From: Comamonadaceae bacterium | GTDB taxonomy: Bacteria > Pseudomonadota > Gammaproteobacteria > Burkholderiales > Burkholderiaceae_C | Reading direction: 5' to 3' | Length of the DNA: 32,247 bases | Assembly (NCBI GenBank): GCA_947450895.1 | Contig: CANFWT010000031.1 | Coordinates: 1-32,247 of the forward strand | Shown: one piece after another, positions 26,004-32,247 of the stretch | Numbering within the stretch: position 1 is the stretch's first letter | Layout of the letters: each line of letters begins with the position of its first letter | Translations under genes and position numbers: made by a program | The notes under the pieces: model-generated | The model's input: only the letters and a program-made list of their open reading frames with translations | Told to the model about the DNA's origin: nothing | The model's database searches: none

Positions 26004-26873
26004 ATGACCAAAATGCCGATCTCGTCGGGCAGTGGCTTTGAGTCGCTCAGGCAAACCAATGATTTTGGGGCAGAGTATTGGAGTGCTCGGGCGCTACAGC
26101 CATTGCTGGGCTACAGCCAGTGGCGCCGTTTTGAACAAGCGATAGAGCGCGCAATGTCCTCTTGTGAGGCCTCTGGCAACGCGGCGGGGCATCACTTTGC
26201 CGGCGTCGGCAAACCGATCAGCGGTGGCAAGGGCGCGGTCCAGATCGTGAACGATTACCAGCTGTCTCGGTTTGCCTGCTATCTGATCGCCCAAAACGGA
26301 GACCCGCGCAAGCACGAAATTGCGCTAGCACAACAGTATTTTGCGGTACAGACCAGGCGCCAAGAACTTAGTGAACAAGCCGCCGCAGACGCTGAGCGGC
26401 TTGAGTTGCGCAGGCAAACTGCCGAAGAATTCAAGGCGCTCTCCGGTGCTGCCCAAGACGCGGGCGTACAAAGCAAGATGTTTGGAGTGTTCCATGACGC
26501 GGGTTACAAAGGCCTGTACGGAGGTCGTGGGCGCGAAGCCATCAAGCGGCGAAAGTCGATCCCTGACAAGGACAATCTGTTGGACCGCATGAACGCTACC
26601 GAGCTGGCGGCGAACCAGTTTCGGATGACCCAAACCCGCGACAAGCTTGGTCGCGAATCTATCCGCAGCCAGTCACAGGCAATTCAAACCCACGAACAAG
26701 TGGGCAAAGAAGTGCGCGATGCCATCAAGCGCATCGGGGGCACACTGCCAGAGAATATTCCCGCAGCCGAGCACATCAAAGAGGTGGAGAAACGAATCAA
26801 AAACCACAAACCACGCCTGAAGCTCGACCCGCGCGACGCGGGCGGTTTGCTCGGTGGGGAGGTGCAGGAATGA
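26004..26873 (+). CDS. dinD: DNA-damage-inducible protein D (DinD-like)
   Basis: This 289-residue protein matches E. coli DinD along its length. Shared stretches include AEYWSARALQPLLGYSQWRRF, LSRFACYLIAQNGDP, QQYFAVQTRRQELSEQ, GYKGLYGG, ELAANQFRMTQTRDKL and IKRIGGTLPENIP. DinD is SOS-induced in E. coli and the purified protein has been reported to inhibit RecA; its biological role is unclear. A strong AGGAGG site lies 7 bases before the ATG. I see no CTGT-N8-ACAG LexA box in the 187-base upstream gap. The stop overlaps the next gene as ATGA, so the two are translationally coupled. The base composition is less GC-rich than in the flanking housekeeping genes, which suggests transfer. Confidence 0.9.
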   Translation: MTKMPISSGSGFESLRQTNDFGAEYWSARALQPLLGYSQWRRFEQAIERAMSSCEASGNAAGHHFAGVGKPISGGKGAVQIVNDYQLSRFACYLIAQNGDPRKHEIALAQQYFAVQTRRQELSEQAAADAERLELRRQTAEEFKALSGAAQDAGVQSKMFGVFHDAGYKGLYGGRGREAIKRRKSIPDKDNLLDRMNATELAANQFRMTQTRDKLGRESIRSQSQAIQTHEQVGKEVRDAIKRIGGTLPENIPAAEHIKEVEKRIKNHKPRLKLDPRDAGGLLGGEVQE

Positions 26874-27841
26874 ATTCGGACGACAAGGGTTGTCCGATTT
26901 GCCAAGATGGCAACGCCAAGACAAGCTCCCTCGCCCTTCGGGACGCCTACCAATGCCACTGTCCACAATGCGGCGAATTCAAAATCAGTCGTTCCGCACA
27001 GGTAAATCTGCGCCGAAGCGACTATGGTGAGCGGCAGAAGGTCTCTGCCTGGCTCGTTCAAAACAAGCCGCAGGTAGTTACCACCGAAGATGTAGAGCGC
27101 GCGATAGTCAGTTTGCCGCCGTCTTTGTCTCAACGTGCGGAGCGAATGCTCCGATTCATCGCATCATGCTTTCCGCCGGGTACTCTGTTTTCGCTGCCCG
27201 ACAGTCCGGCTACGGCTGATATTGGAAGTTACGCGATTCCTGACCCTACGGGTGAACATGTCTATTACCTCAAGCGTCTCCAGGCACACGGTTGGAACCA
27301 GTCCATGGCTGAGACCTTGTTCATGCTCACCGAAGTGCTGTGCAACGAAATGGGTTTGCTGGTGAGCCAAAACAACCACGACTACCAGCTAAGCCCCAAG
27401 GGATTGTTGTACCTGGAAGGCCGTCGGGAAGGGCAATCGTCAGTCGGCTTCTGTGCGATGTGGTTTTCGACTGAGGTGCAAGCGTTGTGGGAGGACGTGA
27501 TTTCGCCTGCTATCGCCGCCGCAGGTTATGAACCGCTGCGAATTGACAAAAAAGACCACAACGAAAAAATTGACGACGCCATCGTCGCTGAAATTCGCGC
27601 CGCGCATTTTGTGGTCGCCGACTTCACCGGCAACCGGGGCGGCGTTTACTACGAAGCAGGCTTTGCCCATGGCCTTGGCTTGCCGGTAATTTTTATGTGC
27701 CGTGATGGCGATGCGCTTCACTTCGACGTTCGCCAATACAACTGCATTTTTTGGAAACCCGACGAATTGGATGCAGCACGAGAGCGCCTCAAAAATCGTA
27801 TTTTGGCCACTTTGGGACAAGGCTCCAAAGCCCTCAAGTAG
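26870..27841 (+). CDS. Zinc-ribbon protein with nucleoside 2-deoxyribosyltransferase/TIR-like C-terminal domain
   Basis: This 323-residue protein is of no family I can name in full. Residues 8-34 hold a CPIC...CPQC zinc ribbon (Cys8, Cys11, Cys31, Cys34). Residues 85-185 are helical and end in YQLSPKGLLYLEG, which looks like a winged-helix wing. Residues 195-300 resemble the nucleoside 2-deoxyribosyltransferase-like fold: a first strand AMWFSTEVQALW, IRAAHFVVADFTGNRGGVYYEAGFAHGLGLPVIF, and Glu262 in YYEAG at the position of the NDT nucleophile. Related folds (NDT, TIR, SLOG) act on nucleotides or NAD in bacterial defence. The ATG overlaps the dinD stop, so it may be the effector of a dinD-linked system; this is inference. 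Confidence 0.8.
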   Translation: MNSDDKGCPICQDGNAKTSSLALRDAYQCHCPQCGEFKISRSAQVNLRRSDYGERQKVSAWLVQNKPQVVTTEDVERAIVSLPPSLSQRAERMLRFIASCFPPGTLFSLPDSPATADIGSYAIPDPTGEHVYYLKRLQAHGWNQSMAETLFMLTEVLCNEMGLLVSQNNHDYQLSPKGLLYLEGRREGQSSVGFCAMWFSTEVQALWEDVISPAIAAAGYEPLRIDKKDHNEKIDDAIVAEIRAAHFVVADFTGNRGGVYYEAGFAHGLGLPVIFMCRDGDALHFDVRQYNCIFWKPDELDAARERLKNRILATLGQGSKALK

Positions 27842-27867
27842 CGCGGGAAGTCCGGGCTGCCACCCCC

Positions 27868-29070
27868 CTAAACCCGCTCCACCACCACCGCAATCCCCTG
27901 TCCCACGCCAATGCACATGGTGCACAGCGCGTAGCGGCCGCCGGTGCGGTGCAGTTGGTTGATGGCCGTGGTTACCAGGCGGGCACCGCTGGCGCCTAAG
28001 GGGTGGCCCAGGGCGATGGCGCCGCCGTTGGGGTTGACGCGGGCGTCGTCGTCGGCCAGTCCCAGGTCGCGCAGCACGGCCAGGCCTTGGGCGGCGAAGG
28101 CTTCGTTGAGTTCGATCACGTCCATCTGCGCCAGCGTCAGCCCGGTCTGCGCCAGTACCTTGCGCGTGGCGGGGGCGGGGCCAAAGCCCATGATGCGCGG
28201 CGCCAGGCCGGCCGTGGCCATGCCCACCACGCGGGCGCGCGGGGTCAGGCCGTATTGGGTGATGGCGGCTTGGCTGGCCAGCAGCAGCGCGCAGGCGCCG
28301 TCGTTCACGCCCGAGGCGTTGCCAGCGGTCACGCTGCCGCCGGGGGTGACGATGCCTTTGAGTTGGGCCAAAGCCTCCAGCGTGGTGCTGCGCGGGTGTT
28401 CGTCTTGCGTCACCAGCAGCGCGTCGCCTTTGCGCTGGGCAATCGACACGGGGGTGATCTCCGCGTCAAAACTGCCGTCTTGCTGCGCGCGCAGGGCGTT
28501 GGTTTGCGAGCGCAGCGCCATGCGGTCCTGGGCTTCGCGCGCAATGCCAAACTGCTGCGCCACGTTCTCGGCCGTCTCAGGCATCGAATCGACACCGTAC
28601 TGCGCTTTCATCAGCGGGTTGACAAAGCGCCAGCCGATGGTCGTGTCATACACCGTGTTGCTGCGGCTAAAAGCGGCGTCCGCCTTGGGCATGACGAAGG
28701 GCGCGCGGCTCATGCTTTCTACGCCACCGGCAATCATCAGCTGCGCTTCGCCGCTTTTGATGGCGCGCGCTGCGCTGCCCACGGCGTCCAGGCTGGAGCC
28801 GCACAGGCGGTTGATGGTGGCGCCGGGCACTTCTTGCGGCAAGCCCGCCAACAGCGCGGCCATGCGGGCCACGTTGCGGTTGTCTTCACCGGCCTGGTTG
28901 GCGCAGCCCAGCAGCACATCGTCGATGGCCGCCCAGTCCACCTGCGGGTTGCGCGCCATGAGTGCGCGGATGGGAATGGCCGCCAGATCGTCCGCCCGCA
29001 CCGAGGACAAAGCGCCGCCGTAGCGGCCAAAGGGGGTGCGAATGGCGTCGCAGATATAGGCGTGGTTCAT
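27868..29070 (-). CDS. Acetyl-CoA acyltransferase, 3-oxoadipyl-CoA thiolase type (PcaF/PaaJ-like)
   Basis: This 400-residue thiolase cleaves a 3-oxoacyl-CoA with CoA; the PcaF/PaaJ-like start YICDAIRTPFGRYGGALSS points to 3-oxoadipyl-CoA, giving acetyl-CoA and succinyl-CoA. The acyl-accepting Cys90 lies in INRLCGSSLDAV. NEAFAAQ, NGGAIALGHPLGASGAR and CTMCIGVGQG supply the remaining catalytic Asn/His/Cys. ATG 29070 is chosen; an in-frame TTG lies at 29091. It is the last gene of the minus-strand box-type operon, about 60 bases after the hydroxyacyl-CoA dehydrogenase gene. It ends 26 bases from the convergent zinc-ribbon gene. Confidence 0.92.
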   Translation of the reverse strand: MNHAYICDAIRTPFGRYGGALSSVRADDLAAIPIRALMARNPQVDWAAIDDVLLGCANQAGEDNRNVARMAALLAGLPQEVPGATINRLCGSSLDAVGSAARAIKSGEAQLMIAGGVESMSRAPFVMPKADAAFSRSNTVYDTTIGWRFVNPLMKAQYGVDSMPETAENVAQQFGIAREAQDRMALRSQTNALRAQQDGSFDAEITPVSIAQRKGDALLVTQDEHPRSTTLEALAQLKGIVTPGGSVTAGNASGVNDGACALLLASQAAITQYGLTPRARVVGMATAGLAPRIMGFGPAPATRKVLAQTGLTLAQMDVIELNEAFAAQGLAVLRDLGLADDDARVNPNGGAIALGHPLGASGARLVTTAINQLHRTGGRYALCTMCIGVGQGIAVVVERV

Positions 29071-29131
29071 GGCAAAACGGCTTTCTTCCAATGTTCTTAA
29101 ATCGGGTCGGGCGCGTACGCCCCAAAGAATC

Positions 29132-30664
29132 TCAGGCGCCGCCCAGCGCGGTCCACGCTTGCTGGCGCAGCCAGGGGCTGACGCGGTAGCGCTCGCCCGC
29201 GTAGTGGTCGTCCAGCGCCTGCAGCACGTCGATCACCCCTTGGGTGCTCCAGGCCTCCAGCCAGTCAAAAGGGCCTGCGGGGTAGTTCACGCCCAGCTTC
29301 ATGGCCTGGTTGGCGCCGTCCATGGTGCACACGCCTTGTTGCACTGCGTCAGCCGCCTCGTTGATCAGCATGGCCACGGTGCGGGCTACTACCAGCGCGG
29401 GCTGGTCGGCCACTTGCTGCGCTTGGTAGCCCAGCGCGGCCAGCCAGGCCTGTGCCTCATCGGCGCAGGCGGCATTGGCGCGCACCGACGGCGCCCAGGC
29501 CAGCACGCGCGAGCCCTCGGGCGCAAACGTCCTGTCAAACACCGCCACATTGGCGCCCAGGCTCGATGCGGGGCGACCGTCGGTCTGGCGCAGTTGCAGC
29601 GTGGGCGTGGCCAGTCCGGTCCAGCCTGATTGCAGGTCGCGGCTAAATTCCACGCCCGCCGCCGCCAAACGCTGGCCCCAAGCGTCCATGCGTGCGCTGT
29701 GGCCGTGCAACTGCACGCCGCTGCGCGCCGGAAACTCAGCCCTTGGGGGCGCCGCCAGTTGCGGCTTAGCCGCGCCCTCGGCGTAGTCGTAGATGCCGCG
29801 TCCGGACTTGCGCCCCAGCAGGCCGCCGTCCACCAGCTCGCGCTGTAAGAGCGAAGGCATGTAGCGCTTGTCAAAAAAATTGGCCTGGTAGACCGACTGC
29901 GTCACCGCAAAATTGGTGTCGTGGCCTATCAGGTCCATCAGCTCGCATGGCCCCATGCGAAAGCCCATGGCTTTAAGGCAGGCGTCCAGCACCACCGGCG
30001 TGGTGCTGCGCTCGTGCAGCAGCGCCAGCGCCTCGGCGTAATAGGGCCGCGCAATGCGGTTGACGATAAATCCCGGCGTGGACCGCGCATGCACCGCCAC
30101 CTTGCCCCAGCGCTGCGCCAGGGCAAACACGCCATCGGCCACCTGCGGCGCCGTGTGCAGGCCCGAGACCACTTCCACCAGCTTCATCAGCGGCACCGGG
30201 TTGAAAAAGTGCATGCCCACCAGCCGCTCGGGGTGGCGCAGGCCCTGCGCCATGGCGGTCATCGAGATGGACGAGGTGTTGCTGGCCAGCACGCAGTCGG
30301 CGCCCACTATGGCTTCCAACTGCTGCCACAGGGCGCGCTTGGCGTCCATGTTTTCCACAATGGCTTCCACCACCAGCGTGCTGCGGGCGGCGTCCTGCAA
30401 ATCGGCCACCGGCGTGACGCGCGAGAGCAAGGCCGCCACCGCGTCGGCGGTCATCTTGCCCTTGGCCACCAGCGCGGCCAGACTGGCTTGCAGCTTGGCC
30501 AGCGCTTCCTGGGCGGCGCCTGGGCGCACGTCATACAGCCACACCGGGTGGCCTGCCTGCGCAGCCACTTGGGTAATACCGGCGCCCATGATGCCTGCGC
30601 CCACCACCAATACCGGGGCCTGGGCGGCGGCGTCAGCCAGCTTGTTATTCATTGGATTGCTCAT
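29132..30664 (-). CDS. 3-hydroxyacyl-CoA dehydrogenase (PaaH/PaaC-like)
   Basis: This 510-residue enzyme oxidises a 3-hydroxyacyl-CoA with NAD, probably 3-hydroxyadipyl-CoA to 3-oxoadipyl-CoA. The NAD-binding motif GAGIMGAG is at residues 22-29. ASNTSSISMT and GMHFFNPVPLMKLVEV contain the Ser and His of the active site, and FIVNRIARPYYAEAL with GPCELMDLIGHD form the first C-terminal domain. A second, PaaH-type C-terminal domain ends in GVNYPAGPFDWLEAW. The size (about 500) fits PaaH rather than the 280-residue FadB-like form. The ATG overlaps the upstream hydratase stop as ATGA. No single-domain duplicate is present in the window. Confidence 0.92.
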   Translation of the reverse strand: MSNPMNNKLADAAAQAPVLVVGAGIMGAGITQVAAQAGHPVWLYDVRPGAAQEALAKLQASLAALVAKGKMTADAVAALLSRVTPVADLQDAARSTLVVEAIVENMDAKRALWQQLEAIVGADCVLASNTSSISMTAMAQGLRHPERLVGMHFFNPVPLMKLVEVVSGLHTAPQVADGVFALAQRWGKVAVHARSTPGFIVNRIARPYYAEALALLHERSTTPVVLDACLKAMGFRMGPCELMDLIGHDTNFAVTQSVYQANFFDKRYMPSLLQRELVDGGLLGRKSGRGIYDYAEGAAKPQLAAPPRAEFPARSGVQLHGHSARMDAWGQRLAAAGVEFSRDLQSGWTGLATPTLQLRQTDGRPASSLGANVAVFDRTFAPEGSRVLAWAPSVRANAACADEAQAWLAALGYQAQQVADQPALVVARTVAMLINEAADAVQQGVCTMDGANQAMKLGVNYPAGPFDWLEAWSTQGVIDVLQALDDHYAGERYRVSPWLRQQAWTALGGA

Positions 30665-31470
30665 GGCGCGCTTGCCCACGGGGCGGGGCGTTTGTTAAAA
30701 AAGGCGGCAAAGCCCGCGCGGGCCTCGGGGGTGGCGCGCACGCGGCTGATGGTTTGCGCGGTCAGCTCCAGCGTGGCTTCATCCATGGCGCCGGGCGTGA
30801 GTTGCGCAAACAGTTGTTTGATCTCGCGCTGCGCGCCGGGGGCGGCAGCCAGCAATTCGGCCACGCGCGCATCCACGGCGGCGTCGAGTTGCTCGGGCGC
30901 CACAAGTTCATGCACCATGCCCATGGACAGCGCTTGCGCCGCGCCAATGCGGGTGGCCGTCAGGGCCAAAAACTGCGCTTGGCGCTTGCCCACGGCGGCC
31001 ACCAGGTAGGGGGAAATGACGGCTGGCAAGATGCCAAAGCGCGCTTCACTGACCGAAAACGCCGCGTTGTCTGCCGCAATGGCGATGTCGCAAGCGCAGC
31101 ACAGGCCCACGCCGCCGCCCAAGGCGCTGCCCTGGATGCGCGCCACCGTGGGTTTGGGGCAGCTTTGGATGCGCGCCAGCATGGCGGCAAAGCGCCGCGC
31201 GTCGGCCAGGTTCCAGTCCAGAGAAGCGGTGCTGGAGCGCTGCATCCATTTCAGATCGGCACCCGCGCTGAAGTGGCGGCCCTCACCGGCCAGCACGATC
31301 ACGCGCACGCGCTCGTCCTGCGTGGCGTGGGCAAAGGCGGCGTCCAGCTCGGCGATCATCACCTCGTCAAAGGCGTTGAACACGCTCGGGCGCGCCATGG
31401 TGATCTGCGCCACGCCGGGGCGCGGGGTGCTGATGTGCAGCGTGGCGGGCAATTCGAAGGGGGCGTTCAT
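30661..31470 (-). CDS. Enoyl-CoA hydratase/isomerase family protein
   Basis: This 269-residue crotonase-fold enzyme should hydrate an enoyl-CoA, here probably 2,3-dehydroadipyl-CoA. Motifs are FSAGADLKWM (oxyanion loop), IQGSALGGGVGLCCACDIAIA and SEARFGILPAVISPYLV, whose Glu is a catalytic position. The sequence also resembles methylglutaconyl-CoA hydratases (LiuC), so the substrate is not fixed by sequence. The start ATG at 31470 shares a base with the boxA stop (TGATG), and its own stop overlaps the dehydrogenase start, so boxA, this gene and the dehydrogenase are translationally coupled. Confidence 0.9.
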   Translation of the reverse strand: MNAPFELPATLHISTPRPGVAQITMARPSVFNAFDEVMIAELDAAFAHATQDERVRVIVLAGEGRHFSAGADLKWMQRSSTASLDWNLADARRFAAMLARIQSCPKPTVARIQGSALGGGVGLCCACDIAIAADNAAFSVSEARFGILPAVISPYLVAAVGKRQAQFLALTATRIGAAQALSMGMVHELVAPEQLDAAVDARVAELLAAAPGAQREIKQLFAQLTPGAMDEATLELTAQTISRVRATPEARAGFAAFFNKRPAPWASAP

Positions 31471-32247
31471 CAATAGGTTTCCAGGTGCAGGCGGCCTTGG
31501 CGCTGCAGGTCGGCGGCCACGCTGGTCCAGTCCAGTCCGGCGTTTTGCGCCACCTTGCGCAGGGCCAGCACCACGCCTTCTTCCATGCTTTTAAGGCCGC
31601 AGACGTAAAAGAAGCAGTCCGGGTCAGCCAGCAGCGGCGCCACGTCGGCAGCGCGCTCGCGGATAAGGTCTTGCACATAGCGCTTGGGTTGGCCGCTGGC
31701 GCGGGAGTAAGCAAAGTTGCTGTCAATAAAGTCTTTGGGTAGGTTTTGCAGCGGGCCGAAATAGGGCAGTTCTTCCTGGGTGCGGGCGCCAAAAAATAAC
31801 ATGAGCCGCCCTCCGTCAAACTTGCCCGAGGCGCGCAGACGCCTGCGCCACTCCGTCATCGCCCGCATGGGCGCGCTGCCGGTGCCGGTGCAAATCATCA
31901 CGATCTTGGAGTGCGGGTGGTTGGGCATCAGGAAGGAGCTGCCAAACGGGCCGATCACGTCCACCGTGTCGCCCACGGCCAGGTCGCACAGGTAGTTGGA
32001 GGCCACGCCACGCACTGGCTTGCCGAGGCTGTCTTCGAGCACGCGCTTGACAGTAAGCGACAGGTTGTTGTAGCCCGGGCGCTCGCCGTTGCGGGGGCTC
32101 GAGATCGAATATTGGCGCGCATGGTGGGCGCGGCCATTGGCGTCCACACCCGGCGGCAGGATGCCAATCGACTGGCCCTCCAGCACCGGAAAAGGCATCT
32201 TGCCAAAGTCCAGCACGATGTGGTGGGTGTCGTAGTCGCGGCCCACC
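31470..32247 (-). CDS. boxA: Benzoyl-CoA 2,3-epoxidase reductase subunit BoxA (partial, N-terminus off window)
   Basis: The visible 258 or so residues are the flavin/NADPH reductase part of BoxA, which feeds electrons to the BoxB epoxidase in aerobic benzoyl-CoA degradation. It begins in mid-gene at [20 protein letters not shown]. It shows the flavin-binding [22 protein letters not shown] and [10 protein letters not shown], and the nucleotide-binding [32 protein letters not shown] and [13 protein letters not shown]. The N-terminal ferredoxin-like domain with two [4Fe-4S] clusters of BoxA lies beyond the right edge, so the gene is cut, not truncated. boxB and boxC would be expected upstream, off the window. 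The downstream genes supply the later beta-oxidation steps. Confidence 0.9.
   Translation of the reverse strand, partial: VGRDYDTHHIVLDFGKMPFPVLEGQSIGILPPGVDANGRAHHARQYSISSPRNGERPGYNNLSLTVKRVLEDSLGKPVRGVASNYLCDLAVGDTVDVIGPFGSSFLMPNHPHSKIVMICTGTGSAPMRAMTEWRRRLRASGKFDGGRLMLFFGARTQEELPYFGPLQNLPKDFIDSNFAYSRASGQPKRYVQDLIRERAADVAPLLADPDCFFYVCGLKSMEEGVVLALRKVAQNAGLDWTSVAADLQRQGRLHLETY

Overview
The window looks like chromosomal DNA of a GC-rich betaproteobacterium, most likely Burkholderiales/Comamonadaceae. This is inferred from gene content and protein style: a BoxA-type benzoyl-CoA pathway, a BMP/nucleoside ABC system divergent from xdhAB, a QueE with CX14CX2C spacing, and strong GC3 codon bias. 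No rRNA, tRNA, CRISPR array or insertion sequence was recognised. Nearly all the sequence is coding and several operons use ATGA or TGATG stop/start overlaps.

Left part (1-9538), purine uptake and oxidation: xdhB (cut by the left edge) and xdhA lie on the minus strand. Divergent from them is a nucleoside-type ABC importer (ATPase, two permeases, BMP-family lipoprotein), closed by a strong terminator and followed by a Rieske mononuclear-iron oxygenase.

Middle-left (9539-15631), envelope and stress: a 48-residue Lmo0937-like (DUF5670) membrane peptide behind an overlapping 34-codon leader ORF; an OmpA-family porin; an ice-binding-like (DUF3494) lipoprotein with three Big_5 Ig-like domains; a PAS/HD-GYP protein with five 35-residue coiled-coil repeats; and a BON-domain lipoprotein. 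The ice-binding fold suggests a cold or ice-associated habitat (inference).

Middle-right (15785-24198): a purine-type nucleosidase with a T9 tract near its 3' end; a fatty-acid desaturase translationally coupled to a PhnD-like binding protein without a signal peptide; a tight queE-queD-guaD operon led by a 31-codon ORF; then, on the minus strand, amn (AMP nucleosidase) and a NodI/NodJ-type ABC exporter. xdhAB, the nucleoside importer, the nucleosidase, guaD and amn together give the window a purine salvage/catabolism theme.

Accessory island (about 24.2-27.85 kb): an AAA/DUF4143 ATPase with an AT-rich inverted repeat at its start codon, an orphan antitoxin, and a two-gene unit in which dinD overlaps a gene for a zinc-ribbon plus nucleoside-deoxyribosyltransferase-like protein. 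This unit is the best candidate for an undescribed (possibly defence) system.

Right end (27868-32247), minus strand: boxA (cut by the right edge), an enoyl-CoA hydratase, a 3-hydroxyacyl-CoA dehydrogenase and a beta-ketoadipyl-CoA-type thiolase, consistent with the lower part of aerobic benzoyl-CoA (box) degradation to acetyl-CoA and succinyl-CoA.
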